NCBI RefSeq assembly: GCF_001747895.1
Contig: NZ_LNNB01000031.1
Location: forward strand, 19,151-83,150
Length of the DNA: 64,000 nt
DNA from: Staphylococcus equorum
Lineage (GTDB): Bacteria > Bacillota > Bacilli > Staphylococcales > Staphylococcaceae
Direction of reading: 5' to 3'
Position numbers and translations under genes: made by a program. The notes below the pieces were generated by a model, which was not told the DNA's origin, did not search any database, and saw nothing but the letters and a program-made list of their open reading frames with translations. This document shows positions 26,124-34,417 of the stretch, one piece after another; the stretch's first letter is position 1; each line of letters opens with the position of its first letter.

Positions 26124-27005
26124 TCACTGCCTTTCAAATTCATCATAATGGTGATATAAATTATCTTGTTGGCTGACTGTATTTATTAATGTGTAATGAT
26201 TAACTACATATTTCATAATATCGTTATACTCCGCAGAATCGATTTCAATAGAAATTTCATTCATAGAAATATTTTTGATTGTTGTAAATAGGTCTAATAA
26301 TTCTTGTCTATGCTCAGGATAAATTTGTTCCTTAACTACAATTTTTAAAGCTTGGTCTTTGTTGTAATCAATATGATGAAGTTTGCCATTTTTTATAATC
26401 ACGAATTTATCACAAACCTCGGATAATTCATTTAACTGGTGACTTGAAATAAGAAGCGCAATGTTTCTTTCTTCCACCCATGTTCTTAAAGCGCTAATGA
26501 GCGTTTTAACACCGTCAGGATCGAGACCAACAAATGGCTCATCCATAATTGCTAATTCAGGTTCATCTAGTAAACACATCGCCAAAGATAACCTTTGTTT
26601 CATACCAAAGGAAAAGTCTTTCACTTTTTTATTTTTAGTATGTGCAAGTCCAACAAGTTCTAGAACATTATCGATATTATCAAGATATTTTTCCTTATTA
26701 TTTACTTTTAAGTAGTAAATCAAATTTTTTTTAGCGGAAAAGTGTTTGAAATAAACTGTATCAATCATAATGCCTACGTTTTTCATAACGTTATTATTTT
26801 TAAAAATATCTATACCATTTAAAGTGATAGATCCTGAAGTTGGTTTTTTAGACTTAGCAATAATTTTCATTAATGTAGTCTTACCAGCGCCATTTTTACC
26901 GATTAATCCAATAATATCGCCTTTATTAATCGTTAAAGAAACACCATCAAGCACATTAAATTCAGAATCTTTAAAGCGTTTATAAAGATTATCTATTTCA
27001 AGCAT
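26124..27005 (-). CDS. ABC transporter ATP-binding protein, BcrA-like
   Basis: A 293-residue ATPase: Walker A GLIGKNGAGKTTLMK, signature FSFGMKQRLSLA, Walker B LAIMDEPFVGLDPDG, switch histidine ISSHQLNELSEVCD, plus about 75 extra C-terminal residues as in the BcrA/CcmA group. The open frame extends 14 codons upstream, but AGGGAGGTAG (complement of 27011-27020) fixes the ATG at 27005 (MLEIDNLYKRF). It is paired with the permease 4 bp downstream. No regulator is adjacent; the divergent YhgE/MarR genes have their own promoter. Confidence 0.85.
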   Translation of the reverse strand: MLEIDNLYKRFKDSEFNVLDGVSLTINKGDIIGLIGKNGAGKTTLMKIIAKSKKPTSGSITLNGIDIFKNNNVMKNVGIMIDTVYFKHFSAKKNLIYYLKVNNKEKYLDNIDNVLELVGLAHTKNKKVKDFSFGMKQRLSLAMCLLDEPELAIMDEPFVGLDPDGVKTLISALRTWVEERNIALLISSHQLNELSEVCDKFVIIKNGKLHHIDYNKDQALKIVVKEQIYPEHRQELLDLFTTIKNISMNEISIEIDSAEYNDIMKYVVNHYTLINTVSQQDNLYHHYDEFERQ

Positions 27006-27330
27006 AATTACTACCTCCCTTTGTATAATAAAAATATCAGGTTTCATGATATTGAGAATAAAAGATAAAATTAAGTTTACTTAACTAGTATTAATCTATA
27101 AATAACACGTTTAAGGTTAATATTATATTTAATATAATGAATATATAAGGGGTGGTCAATATATATAAATACATATTTTATGAACAAATTATGTATGATG
27201 AATGCAATTAATTTATCAAATTTATATATTTTTTAGAATAAAACGCAACCTAGAAATATCAATATGTACTTCTATTAAACTGAGCTAAGTTACCATAGAG
27301 ATATTTTTAGATTTCGCTAATATTTTATGA

Positions 27331-27382
27331 TTGACAAGTTATTTTCAAGAGCGTATTATATAAAAATGTACATGGGGTGTAC
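27331..27382 (+). promoter_or_regulatory. Promoter and first operator of the YhgE-marR unit
   Basis: TTGACA (27331-27336), a 17-bp spacer and TATTAT (27354-27359) form a near-consensus promoter. GTACATGGGGTGTAC, an inverted repeat with arms GTACA/TGTAC, lies at 27368-27382, over the expected start site. A MarR-family repressor encoded downstream is the likely ligand. Confidence 0.8.
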
Positions 27383-27488
27383 TGTATAAATAAAAACACG
27401 CCACATATTAAAAAAATGGACGAATTCAAGGATTAACACGCTCCATAACGTAATGTTTATAGCGTTTGGGATTATTTTCAAACTAATA

Positions 27489-27503
27489 GTACATGGGGTG
27501 TAC
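27489..27503 (+). promoter_or_regulatory. Second copy of the GTACATGGGGTGTAC operator
   Basis: Identical over all 15 bases to 27368-27382, 121 bp downstream and 30 bp before the YhgE-like gene. Either a second promoter is hidden here or the site acts by roadblock or looping. Confidence 0.75.
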
Positions 27504-27532
27504 ATTTTCAAAAAAAGAAAGGTAGATAGTAA

Positions 27533-28966
27533 ATGTTTAATGAATTTAAATTTATATTTAGAAATAAAATGTTGATTGTATCTCTTATAGCCATAGCGCT
27601 TATCCCTCTAATTTATGTGGCACTATTTGTAGGCTCAATTTGGGACCCTTATGATAAGACAGATCAATTGGAAATATCTATTGTAAATCAAGACGAATCA
27701 GCCAAATTAAATGGTGAAAAAATAACAATTGGCGATGATTTGGTAGATGAATTAAAAGATAATGAGGATTTTAAATTCCAAGCAGTTTCCGAGAAAAAAG
27801 CTGCACATGAATTGGAAAAAGGTAATAGTGTCGGAACAATTATTGTACCTAAAGATGCATCTAAAAATGCAACGACATTATTAGATGAAAATCCTAAAAA
27901 AATTAATTTAGAAACGCAAGTTAATCCGGGATCAAGTTACACGGGTAGTCAAACTGCTCAGAAAGCAATTGATACAGTAACAGACACAATTAAAGATGAC
28001 ATTCGTGAAAATTACTTAACTGAAATATTTGAGAGTACGAAAAAATCACAAGATGGTTATCAAGATACATCTGACGCACTTGGCGAAATGTCTAATGCAG
28101 AGTCACAATTAATTGATGGTAATCAGCAAGTCAGTGATGGCTTACAACAATTAGTCCCAGCCGTAGGTCAACCTGCACAGCAATTATTATCAGGTAATGA
28201 CCAAGTTACTGATGGTTTAAATCAATTACAGGAAAATAATAATCAATTACAAGCTAAGTTAGATGAAGCAATCACGAGTCAGCAAGATGTTTCACTTGAA
28301 GATGACAATGAAAAAGCATTAAATAATGTGACAAAAACAAATGAAAATAACCCTACTGAGGCTAGCAATTATGGCGAAACAATTGTACCTTATATGGCGA
28401 GTGTAAGTTTATTTGTTGGAGCAGTGTCATTTAGTGCGATTTATCCATTGAGAAAAACATTAAACAAAGGTGTTTCCTCAACTAAACAAGCGCTTGGTAA
28501 GTTATTACTTTATCTACTACAAGGTAGTTTATCAGCATTGTTTATGAGTAGCTGGGTTATATTTGCATTCAACATGTCGATTGACAACGTAGGCCATTTC
28601 CTATTAGTGAGCTTCTTATGGGCTATTGCTGCAATAACAATTACGTCATTCTTAGCGTTATTCTTGGATAGAATTGGATTATTCTTATCCATGTTATTAC
28701 TCATATTACAATTGAGTTCAAGTGAAGGTATGTTCCCAATTGAACTTTCAGACAGTTTCTTTAGATGGATTCATCCATTTTCTCCAATGTCCTATGCGAT
28801 TCAAGGATATAGAGAAGCAATCTTTACCAATGCTGGCCACTTTAGCTTTAGTTTCATTGTAATACTATTAAGTGCTATTATTGTTGGAATGATATTATTA
28901 CAATTCTTAGTACTATTATGGTTTAACAAGAGAGAAAAAGTTCCGTTTTCAGTGGAATTTAAATAA
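27533..28966 (+). CDS. YhgE/Pip family membrane protein (ABC-2-like)
   Basis: A 477-residue membrane protein. One helix at residues about 14-35 is followed by the YhgE/Pip N-terminal domain (LEISIVNQDESAKLNG, TIGDDLVDELKDNEDF, VGTIIVPKDASK), a Q/N/D-rich coiled-coil linker (about 185-265) and five to six C-terminal helices beginning YMASVSLFVGAVSFSAIYP. It is much shorter than the roughly 750-900-residue YhgE and EsaA proteins, having a compact linker. Some relatives are phage receptors or efflux components. It is followed 27 bp later by a MarR gene, suggesting a stress-inducible exporter; the substrate is unknown. Confidence 0.82.
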   Translation: MFNEFKFIFRNKMLIVSLIAIALIPLIYVALFVGSIWDPYDKTDQLEISIVNQDESAKLNGEKITIGDDLVDELKDNEDFKFQAVSEKKAAHELEKGNSVGTIIVPKDASKNATTLLDENPKKINLETQVNPGSSYTGSQTAQKAIDTVTDTIKDDIRENYLTEIFESTKKSQDGYQDTSDALGEMSNAESQLIDGNQQVSDGLQQLVPAVGQPAQQLLSGNDQVTDGLNQLQENNNQLQAKLDEAITSQQDVSLEDDNEKALNNVTKTNENNPTEASNYGETIVPYMASVSLFVGAVSFSAIYPLRKTLNKGVSSTKQALGKLLLYLLQGSLSALFMSSWVIFAFNMSIDNVGHFLLVSFLWAIAAITITSFLALFLDRIGLFLSMLLLILQLSSSEGMFPIELSDSFFRWIHPFSPMSYAIQGYREAIFTNAGHFSFSFIVILLSAIIVGMILLQFLVLLWFNKREKVPFSVEFK

Positions 28967-28993
28967 AGCTAAAGCAACATAGGGGTGAAAAGT

Positions 28994-29455
28994 ATGGAAA
29001 ATGAAAACATCAATCAAACGATAGAAGAGGCCATTACCAAATTTCAGTTTGTTATGTTGCATTTAAATAAAGAAATTGTAGAAATGATTAAGGAAACAGG
29101 TTTAGGTAATTTTCTATCAAGAGAACAAATTGAAGCAATGAGAATAATACAAACTGAAGGTAAAGTGACGATTAATGAACTTGCAATGTTGCAAAATATA
29201 TTTAAAACGGCAGCTTCTAAACGTATCGTTAAATTAGAAGAAATGGGCTACGTTGAAAGAGCCTATACAGATAATAAACGTATTAAATTAGTTAAACTCA
29301 GTACAGAAGGGGAGACTTTTTTAAAAAAGGCAAATTCAGTTATGATTGAAGCTGTTAAAGAACGTATAGGTGACAAATTCACAACAGATGAAGTACATGA
29401 GTTTGTAGACCAATTGGCGCGACTTAATGACGCATTTAAAGCACATAAAAACTGA
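28994..29455 (+). CDS. MarR-family transcriptional regulator
   Basis: A 153-residue winged-helix regulator: helices NFLSREQIEAMRIIQTEG, the recognition region VTINELAMLQNIFKTAASKR and the wing YVERAYTDNKRIKLVKLSTEG. A GTG 9 bases upstream overlaps the AGGGGTG ribosome binding site, so the ATG at 28994 is chosen. Being the second gene of the YhgE unit, it probably represses its own operon at the duplicated GTACATGGGGTGTAC sites. It has no cysteine, so a ligand-binding rather than thiol-redox trigger is likely. Confidence 0.88.
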   Translation: MENENINQTIEEAITKFQFVMLHLNKEIVEMIKETGLGNFLSREQIEAMRIIQTEGKVTINELAMLQNIFKTAASKRIVKLEEMGYVERAYTDNKRIKLVKLSTEGETFLKKANSVMIEAVKERIGDKFTTDEVHEFVDQLARLNDAFKAHKN

Positions 29456-29464
29456 CAAAAAAGA

Positions 29465-29489
29465 CTCGCATACAATGCGAGCTTTTTTT
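29465..29489 (+). terminator. Terminator after marR-type gene
   Basis: A 7-bp stem CTCGCAT / ATGCGAG with a 3-nt loop is followed by CTTTTTTT, ten bases past the stop codon. Confidence 0.93.
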
Positions 29490-29611
29490 GTTATTATATT
29501 ATTAATTATTTCAAACATATTTTGTTTAGAATGAATAGACTTAAATATTAACAATTAGTATAATTAGCATTGTAATTGAAGCGAATAAATAGAAATAGGA
29601 GGCGCACGATT

Positions 29612-30160
29612 ATGATAAAAAGAACAACTGAACGCGTACTCACATGGATAGGTATTGCATTGCAATTAATTGGTGTAGTACTTATCGCAGTTTTCATACC
29701 AATGATAGGTAACAATGAGGTGAAAGAAACAGTCATTCAACAAATGATGGCGGATGATCCAAGCTTCTCATATGAAGATGGTACAAATATCTTCGGTATG
29801 TTGAGTAGTTTATTAACAGCAGGTTTGGTTTTATCTATAGTAATTTTAATCATTGCAATCATTGGAGCTATTCTAATAAATAAAAAAGCTAAGGTAGCAG
29901 GAATCTTACTTATTCTAGTAGGTGTCATTTCATTCTTAGGAAACTGGATAAATGCGGTATTATGGATTGTTGCAGGTGTTATGTTATTAGTAAGAAAACC
30001 AAAACAACCGATTCATGGTGAAATGTATAATGACAATAAGCAAGATGCAGTGAATGAGCCATATGAAAGATCTAACTCTAATCAAGATCAAGATTTAAAA
30101 GACTTTGATGATTTAGATGGAAAACCGAAACAAGATCATAATGATCCATATAAATACTAA
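29612..30160 (+). CDS. DUF4064 family membrane protein
   Basis: A 182-residue protein with four predicted helices (VLTWIGIALQLIGVVLIAVF, ILIIAIIGAILI and two more to VLWIVAGVMLLV), then a hydrophilic, aspartate- and asparagine-rich cytoplasmic tail of about 50 residues (ending DHNDPYKY). The layout is that of the DUF4064 proteins common in staphylococci; function unknown. AGGAGG (29597-29602) is 9 nt before the ATG at 29612; a longer frame from 29576 is less likely. It is monocistronic between two terminators. Confidence 0.8.
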   Translation: MIKRTTERVLTWIGIALQLIGVVLIAVFIPMIGNNEVKETVIQQMMADDPSFSYEDGTNIFGMLSSLLTAGLVLSIVILIIAIIGAILINKKAKVAGILLILVGVISFLGNWINAVLWIVAGVMLLVRKPKQPIHGEMYNDNKQDAVNEPYERSNSNQDQDLKDFDDLDGKPKQDHNDPYKY

Positions 30161-30190
30161 TTAAACGCGACAATTAAATAAACCAAAACA

Positions 30191-30226
30191 AACTAGGTTT
30201 CCAGATGATTGGGAATCTGGTTTTTC
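30191..30226 (+). terminator. Terminator after the DUF4064 gene
   Basis: A 12-bp stem with G-T pairs (AACTAGGTTTCC with GGGAATCTGGTT) is followed by TTTC. It lies 30 bp past the stop. Confidence 0.75.
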
Positions 30227-30368
30227 AAATTACAAATACAATAGACATATTATAGTCATATTCACATTCATAAAATCGTAAAAAATATGTTATATTTTAA
30301 TAAAGAGCTATTCAATTAAATTAATTGTTATCAGGGCTATTTTCTGATATTAAAATGGGGTGAAAAAT

Positions 30369-30464
30369 ATGATGATGGTAATTGGAATGCTATTACCTAT
30401 TTTGGTAGTTGGATTTATAGTGATGTCAGTATTAGAAGAGAAAAAAAGAAATCGCAAAAAATAA
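30369..30464 (+). CDS. Small hydrophobic membrane peptide, 31 residues
   Basis: MMMVIGMLLPILVVGFIVMS followed by a charged tail VLEEKKRNRKK and stop. One transmembrane helix and a positively charged C terminus, as in many small staphylococcal membrane proteins. GGGG TGA at 30357-30363 gives a plausible ribosome binding site 6 nt before the ATG. I do not recognise it. The hydrophobic-then-basic pattern would also fit a type I toxin-like peptide, but no antisense antitoxin RNA is evident. Confidence 0.55.
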   Translation: MMMVIGMLLPILVVGFIVMSVLEEKKRNRKK

Positions 30465-30902
30465 TATATTAAGTATTGGAAAGAAACACTAATCTTAGAA
30501 TGCTTAATTACAAAATAGAGCTAATTTCTTCGTGAAATCAGCAATTTAGTTGAAGGTTAGGCTTACCTCTGAGTGAAGGAAGACTAGTGGAAGTCTAATT
30601 CTCGACTCAATATGTGGAAATTATAGCGTTTTAGCTATTCAAAATTCCAGATGACCAAGTTAAAAAGAGCCTGGATTTCAGAAGCCTAAAAATGAAATTC
30701 CATACATAAAATATTTATAAAACAACGGATTGTTTAACGTGAAACAATTTGTTGTTTTATTTTTTTACGTAAATGTAAGGGTGAAAAAAGATTTTATTAG
30801 TCAGACAAACGGTAAATTAATTAATATTCTGCTATGATAAACTATAATAATTAATTTATATAAGTCTAATTCATATATGATTTTGAACAAAGGGGGCATA
30901 TA
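30465..30902 (+). other. Long intergenic stretch, possibly a transcribed non-coding RNA
   Basis: About 440 bases with no frame of note between the small peptide and the AEC transporter. The part at 30520-30700 is less AT-rich than typical spacers here and ends at a very strong terminator (30718-30768). It could be a long 3' untranslated region of the small peptide or an independent small RNA. The promoter of the AEC gene should be in the last 80 bases. Confidence 0.4.
30718..30768 (+). terminator. Strong terminator
   Basis: A 17-bp almost perfect stem (AAAACAACGGATTGTTT with AAACAATTTGTTGTTTT) and an ATTTTTTT tail, more than 250 bases past the nearest gene. Confidence 0.9.
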
Positions 30903-31826
30903 ATGAGTGAAATGTTGTATATTTTACAAACTGTACTTTTACCTATTTTTATCATGATTTTTTTAGGATTTATTTTACAAAAGAAATTCACTTTAGATTT
31001 AAAAACACTAGCTAAATTAAATATATATGTGTTTGTTCCAGGGTTTATATTTGTGAAGTTTTATAAAACAGACTTTGCTATAAAGCTTTTATTTTACATA
31101 GTTATTTTCTTTATTTTGTATATGATTGTCCTATATGTCATTGGTAAACTGTTGTCTACTATTCGTAAAACAGATAAAGGGGAAGCTACAACGCTGACGA
31201 ATAGTATTCTGTTTTTCAATTCAGGTAATTACGGCGTTCCAGTTAATGATTTAGTTTTTAAGGGCGATCCATTGGCTATGTCTGTGCAGGTTATTGTGTT
31301 GTCATTACAAAATATATTCACTTTTTCATACGGGATTTTTGCGATTCAGTCATTGCAAATTGGGAAATTAAAGGCGCTACTTGGATATTTTAAAATGCCA
31401 GTTTTATACGCTTTGGTGTTAGCTATTATTTTAAATTATAATAATGTGCCAATCCCAGAATTTATTTGGACGCCAGCAAATTACGTAGCGGATGCAATGA
31501 TTGCTGTTGCGTTATTATTGCTAGGTGCTCAAATTGCAAATATTAAATTCAGCTTTAAATGGTCAATTTCTTATATTTATATATTTGTGAGATTAGTTAT
31601 TGGCCCACTCATTGCTTTAGTGATTATTAAGTTACTTGGTTTAGAAGGCGTGATTGCACAAACGTTATTTATTGCTTCTGCTATGCCAACATCGGTAAAT
31701 AGTTCAGTTATTGCACAAGAATATGATAACCATCCAGAACTTGCTGCACAATTGGTCTTCTTATCAACATTACTAAGTGCAGTAACAGTAGTCATCGTCA
31801 TCTATTTTTCTAGAATTCTATTTTAA
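30903..31826 (+). CDS. AEC family transporter (auxin efflux carrier/malonate-type)
   Basis: A 307-residue membrane protein with nine to ten predicted helices: an N-terminal half beginning LQTVLLPIFIMIFLGFILQKK, the conserved NSILFFNSGNYGVPV motif, and a C-terminal half with PANYVADAMIAVALLLLGAQIA and ASAMPTSVNSSVIAQEYD. These are the AEC hallmarks. Bacterial members carry malate, malonate or other organic acids; the substrate here is unknown. AAAGGGGGC lies 7 nt before the ATG. It is followed by a terminator, so it is monocistronic and not clearly linked with the kinase downstream. Confidence 0.86.
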   Translation: MSEMLYILQTVLLPIFIMIFLGFILQKKFTLDLKTLAKLNIYVFVPGFIFVKFYKTDFAIKLLFYIVIFFILYMIVLYVIGKLLSTIRKTDKGEATTLTNSILFFNSGNYGVPVNDLVFKGDPLAMSVQVIVLSLQNIFTFSYGIFAIQSLQIGKLKALLGYFKMPVLYALVLAIILNYNNVPIPEFIWTPANYVADAMIAVALLLLGAQIANIKFSFKWSISYIYIFVRLVIGPLIALVIIKLLGLEGVIAQTLFIASAMPTSVNSSVIAQEYDNHPELAAQLVFLSTLLSAVTVVIVIYFSRILF

Positions 31827-31843
31827 ATATCTAGTCAACATTT

Positions 31844-31898
31844 GGGGTCCTGAATACGAAATCAAATTTTGATTTCTGTTCCGTTCCCTTTTTTTTTA
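31844..31898 (+). terminator. Terminator after the AEC gene
   Basis: A long hairpin with the palindromic centre GAAATCAAATTTTGATTTC flanked by GGG / CCC arms, followed by nine or more Ts. Confidence 0.85.
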
Positions 31899-31903
31899 GA
31901 ATT

Positions 31904-31931
31904 TTGATTTTTTTATCGAACGTGTTATAAA
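31904..31931 (+). promoter_or_regulatory. Candidate promoter of the kinase gene
   Basis: TTGATT (31904-31909), a 16-bp spacer and TATAAA (31926-31931). No XylR-type GTTAGTTT operator and no cre were found here, unlike the xylA promoter. Confidence 0.5.
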
Positions 31932-31994
31932 TAGGTCGTATATCACATATTACGAAATAAAAATTTAAAATCTATTTATAAAGGACCGATTAAA

Positions 31995-33491
31995 TTGACT
32001 GATGCAGTGTTAGGTATCGATATTGGAACAAGCTCCGTTAAAGTAATAGCAGTAAATAGACAAGGTAAAGTTTTACAGAGTGCAAGCGAATCTCTAGATA
32101 TCATACAGCCACAAAATGGGTTTAATGAGCAACATCCAGAAGCGTGGTTTGAAGCAACTAAACGATGTATTAAGCGATTAATGGTGACAGATGAAGTTAA
32201 GCATATACATATTAGTGGACTATCACTTTCAGGACAAATGCATAGTTTGGTGATATTGGAAGATAATGAAGAACCCCTAAGAAATGCCATTCTTTGGAAC
32301 GATACAAGGACTACACCTCAATGTGAAGTTATTAAAGAAAAACTAGGTGATTATGTGTTAGATAATCCTGTATTAGAAGGTTTTACACTTACGAAATTAT
32401 TATGGATAAAGGAAAATGAACCTGAACATTGGCGCAATACTAAAGTATTTTTATTACCTAAGGATTATGTTCGATTCAAATTAACTGGCAAGTTAAATAT
32501 GGAATATTCAGATGCCTCGAGTACATTATTATTTGATCATAAGTGCAAAGCTTGGGATGAAAATATTGGTAAACAATTTGGTATTCATAATATTTACCCT
32601 GAACTTGTAGCTTCACATAAATTAGTAGGCTATATGGATGACAAGATAGCAAAAGAACTCGGACTAAATGCGCAAGTGGCTGTTATAGCAGGTGGTGGTG
32701 ATAATGCATGTGGAGCGCTTGGTGCGGGAATGATTAATACGAATGAAACACTCTGCAGTATTGGCACTTCAGGCGTGGTTTTATCATGTGAAAGTGAAAA
32801 ACATACGGAATATCGCCGAAATATGCATTACTTTAATCATGCATTAGAAGATATGTCTTATGTTATGGGCGTGACACTTGCTGCAGGAGACAGTTTGCAG
32901 TGGTTACGCCGAAATATATTAGGACATTTAAGCTATGATGAAATTATTACTATGGCAAGCCAATCACAGGTTGGCAGTAATGGATTATTATTCACACCCT
33001 ATTTATCGGGAGAACGTACGCCACATGGGGACTCCAACATTAGAGGGAGCTTTATAGGTTTAAGCGCCTTACACAGTAGAGGGGACATGGCACGGGCAGT
33101 TATTGAAGGTATAACCTTTTCTTTATTTGAGTCGATAAAGTATTTACGCGATTGTGGTAAAGATATTCAACATATCGTGTCTATCGGTGGCGCTGCAAAA
33201 AGCGACTTTTGGTTGCAATTACAAGCGGATATATTTAATACTGAAATTAGTAAATTGAAATATGAAGAAGGACCTTGTATGGGTGCAGCAATCTTGGCTG
33301 TATATGGTCTAGGATGGTATGAAAGTATCGAAGCGGCTACAAAGCAATTTATACGTTATGAAAAATCTTTTAAACCAGATAGTGAGAAGCACAAACAATA
33401 TATGCTGTATTTTGATTTATATCAAAGTGTATATCGACAAACTCAAAGTCTTACAGCTGGTTTACTTAAAATTTCTAAAGCTAAAACATAG
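31995..33491 (+). CDS. Xylulokinase-like FGGY carbohydrate kinase (second paralogue)
   Basis: A 498-residue FGGY kinase collinear with the XylB encoded at 20876-22366: VLGIDIGTSSVKVIAVNRQG, SGQMHSLVILE, ILWNDTRTTPQCEV, GGGDNACGALGAGM, GTSGVVLSCES, LSGERTPHGDSNIRGSFIGL and IVSIGGAAKSDFWLQLQADI. The start is a TTG preceded by AAGGA (31981-31985); no in-frame ATG is near. It stands alone between terminators, away from any isomerase. It may phosphorylate D-xylulose or another ketopentose, or polyol-derived ketose; the sugar cannot be assigned. Named by similarity only. Confidence 0.85.
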   Translation: MTDAVLGIDIGTSSVKVIAVNRQGKVLQSASESLDIIQPQNGFNEQHPEAWFEATKRCIKRLMVTDEVKHIHISGLSLSGQMHSLVILEDNEEPLRNAILWNDTRTTPQCEVIKEKLGDYVLDNPVLEGFTLTKLLWIKENEPEHWRNTKVFLLPKDYVRFKLTGKLNMEYSDASSTLLFDHKCKAWDENIGKQFGIHNIYPELVASHKLVGYMDDKIAKELGLNAQVAVIAGGGDNACGALGAGMINTNETLCSIGTSGVVLSCESEKHTEYRRNMHYFNHALEDMSYVMGVTLAAGDSLQWLRRNILGHLSYDEIITMASQSQVGSNGLLFTPYLSGERTPHGDSNIRGSFIGLSALHSRGDMARAVIEGITFSLFESIKYLRDCGKDIQHIVSIGGAAKSDFWLQLQADIFNTEISKLKYEEGPCMGAAILAVYGLGWYESIEAATKQFIRYEKSFKPDSEKHKQYMLYFDLYQSVYRQTQSLTAGLLKISKAKT

Positions 33492-33660
33492 TTACGAGTT
33501 GAATTATTTAAAAATAAGTAATAGTATCGACTTTAACACTTAGAAATCAACTTAAATTATAATACCACTTGAAATAATCAATGGAATAGGTTAAGTTGTA
33601 TGTAATAATTCTTCAACACATATTTAATAATTATTATAAAAAATTAAATAGCTTAAATAA
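33492..33660. other. Spacer before the TPP riboswitch
   Basis: About 170 AT-rich bases. It must contain the promoter of the thiamine unit, but no hexamer pair stands out clearly. No gene seen. Confidence 0.4.
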
Positions 33661-33752
33661 CCACTGGAAGTGCCTTGCATAAGGCTGAGACCGAAGTAGT
33701 AACTTGGGAATTCCTTGAACCTGATCCAGTTTGTACTGGCGTAGGAAAGTGG
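33661..33752 (+). promoter_or_regulatory. TPP riboswitch (THI box)
   Basis: All conserved elements are present: GGCTGAGA (33683-33690), CCTTGAACCTGATCCAGT (33712-33729), the pairing partner ACTGG and CGTAGGAAAGTGG at the 3' end. The P1 helix is CCACT (33661-33665) with AGTGG (33748-33752). A strong terminator follows at 33781-33817. GGCGTT (33751-33756) can pair with AACGTC (33781-33786) to form an antiterminator that excludes both P1 and the terminator, so bound TPP should switch the thi genes off. Confidence 0.96.
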
Positions 33753-33780
33753 CGTTATAAACATGCGAATTCGTTAATCC

Positions 33781-33817
33781 AACGTCATTTTTCTTACCAG
33801 AAAAATGACGTTTTTTA
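33781..33817 (+). terminator. Riboswitch expression-platform terminator
   Basis: A perfect 13-bp stem (AACGTCATTTTTC with GAAAAATGACGTT) and a TTTTTT run, ahead of the first thi gene with no gene in between. Confidence 0.93.
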
Positions 33818-33832
33818 TTTGGAGTGAAAACA

Positions 33833-34417
33833 TTGTTTATAGCAATTACACAGTATAAGTATTTAAATTCAGTAGACATTAAGCAGTATATCAATATAGC
33901 GCAGTTTATAGACTATTTAATTATCAGAACACCAATGGAGACGACTGAATTGATTGATTGGGTTAATTTGCTTAGCCAATCCGGCTTTCCTAAAAGTAAA
34001 ATAATTATTCATGACAATTTAACTGTATTAACACGATGCAAGTTACGTGCGATTCATTTTAAAGAAAAAGATGAACGCATAGCGGATTTTAAATATAATC
34101 ATCCTGACATCCAAGTCAGTATGTCTACACACGACACAAAACATATAGCGCAAGCAGAAGCATTACAGTTAGCTTTTGTCTTATATGGACATATTTTTAA
34201 AACCAGTTCTAAACCGAATCAACATCCAAGAACAGAAAATGAAATAAATAAAGCGTTAAAATTCAATATCCCAATTATCGCGTTAGGTGGTATCAATACA
34301 CAAACTTTAAAAGAGCTACCTAATGGATTCAAAGGCATTGCAGGGATTTCCATTTTTGCGCAACAAAACATAAATGAAATCAAACAGCTGAAGGAGGCTT
34401 GGAAGACGTATGTATGA
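33833..34417 (+). CDS. tenI: Thiazole tautomerase TenI
   Basis: A 194-residue TIM-barrel protein of the ThiE/TenI family. It has the pattern of TenI, which aromatises the thiazole phosphate made by ThiG, rather than thiamine-phosphate synthase: YGHIFKTSSKP near residue 120, IIALGGINTQTLKELP, and a C-terminal GIAGISIFAQ. A GTG at 33824 overlaps GGAG; the TTG at 33833, 8 nt after GGAG (33821-33824), is the better start. First gene after the TPP riboswitch, overlapping thiO by 8 bases. Reading it as ThiE is possible but the neighbours are all thiazole-branch genes. Confidence 0.85.
   Translation: MFIAITQYKYLNSVDIKQYINIAQFIDYLIIRTPMETTELIDWVNLLSQSGFPKSKIIIHDNLTVLTRCKLRAIHFKEKDERIADFKYNHPDIQVSMSTHDTKHIAQAEALQLAFVLYGHIFKTSSKPNQHPRTENEINKALKFNIPIIALGGINTQTLKELPNGFKGIAGISIFAQQNINEIKQLKEAWKTYV

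Larger units (their letters stand above)
27006..27532. other. Divergent intergenic region between an ABC operon and the YhgE-like gene
   Basis: About 527 bases, very AT-rich on the left, where the minus-strand ABC promoter must lie (for example around 27060-27150). The right half holds a strong plus-strand promoter and two identical 15-bp operators, listed separately. No credible gene longer than about 20 codons is seen. Confidence 0.5.

Noticed and set aside
33634..33894. Minus-strand frame across the TPP riboswitch
   Set aside because: The riboswitch and terminator explain this sequence; the frame has no start signals.
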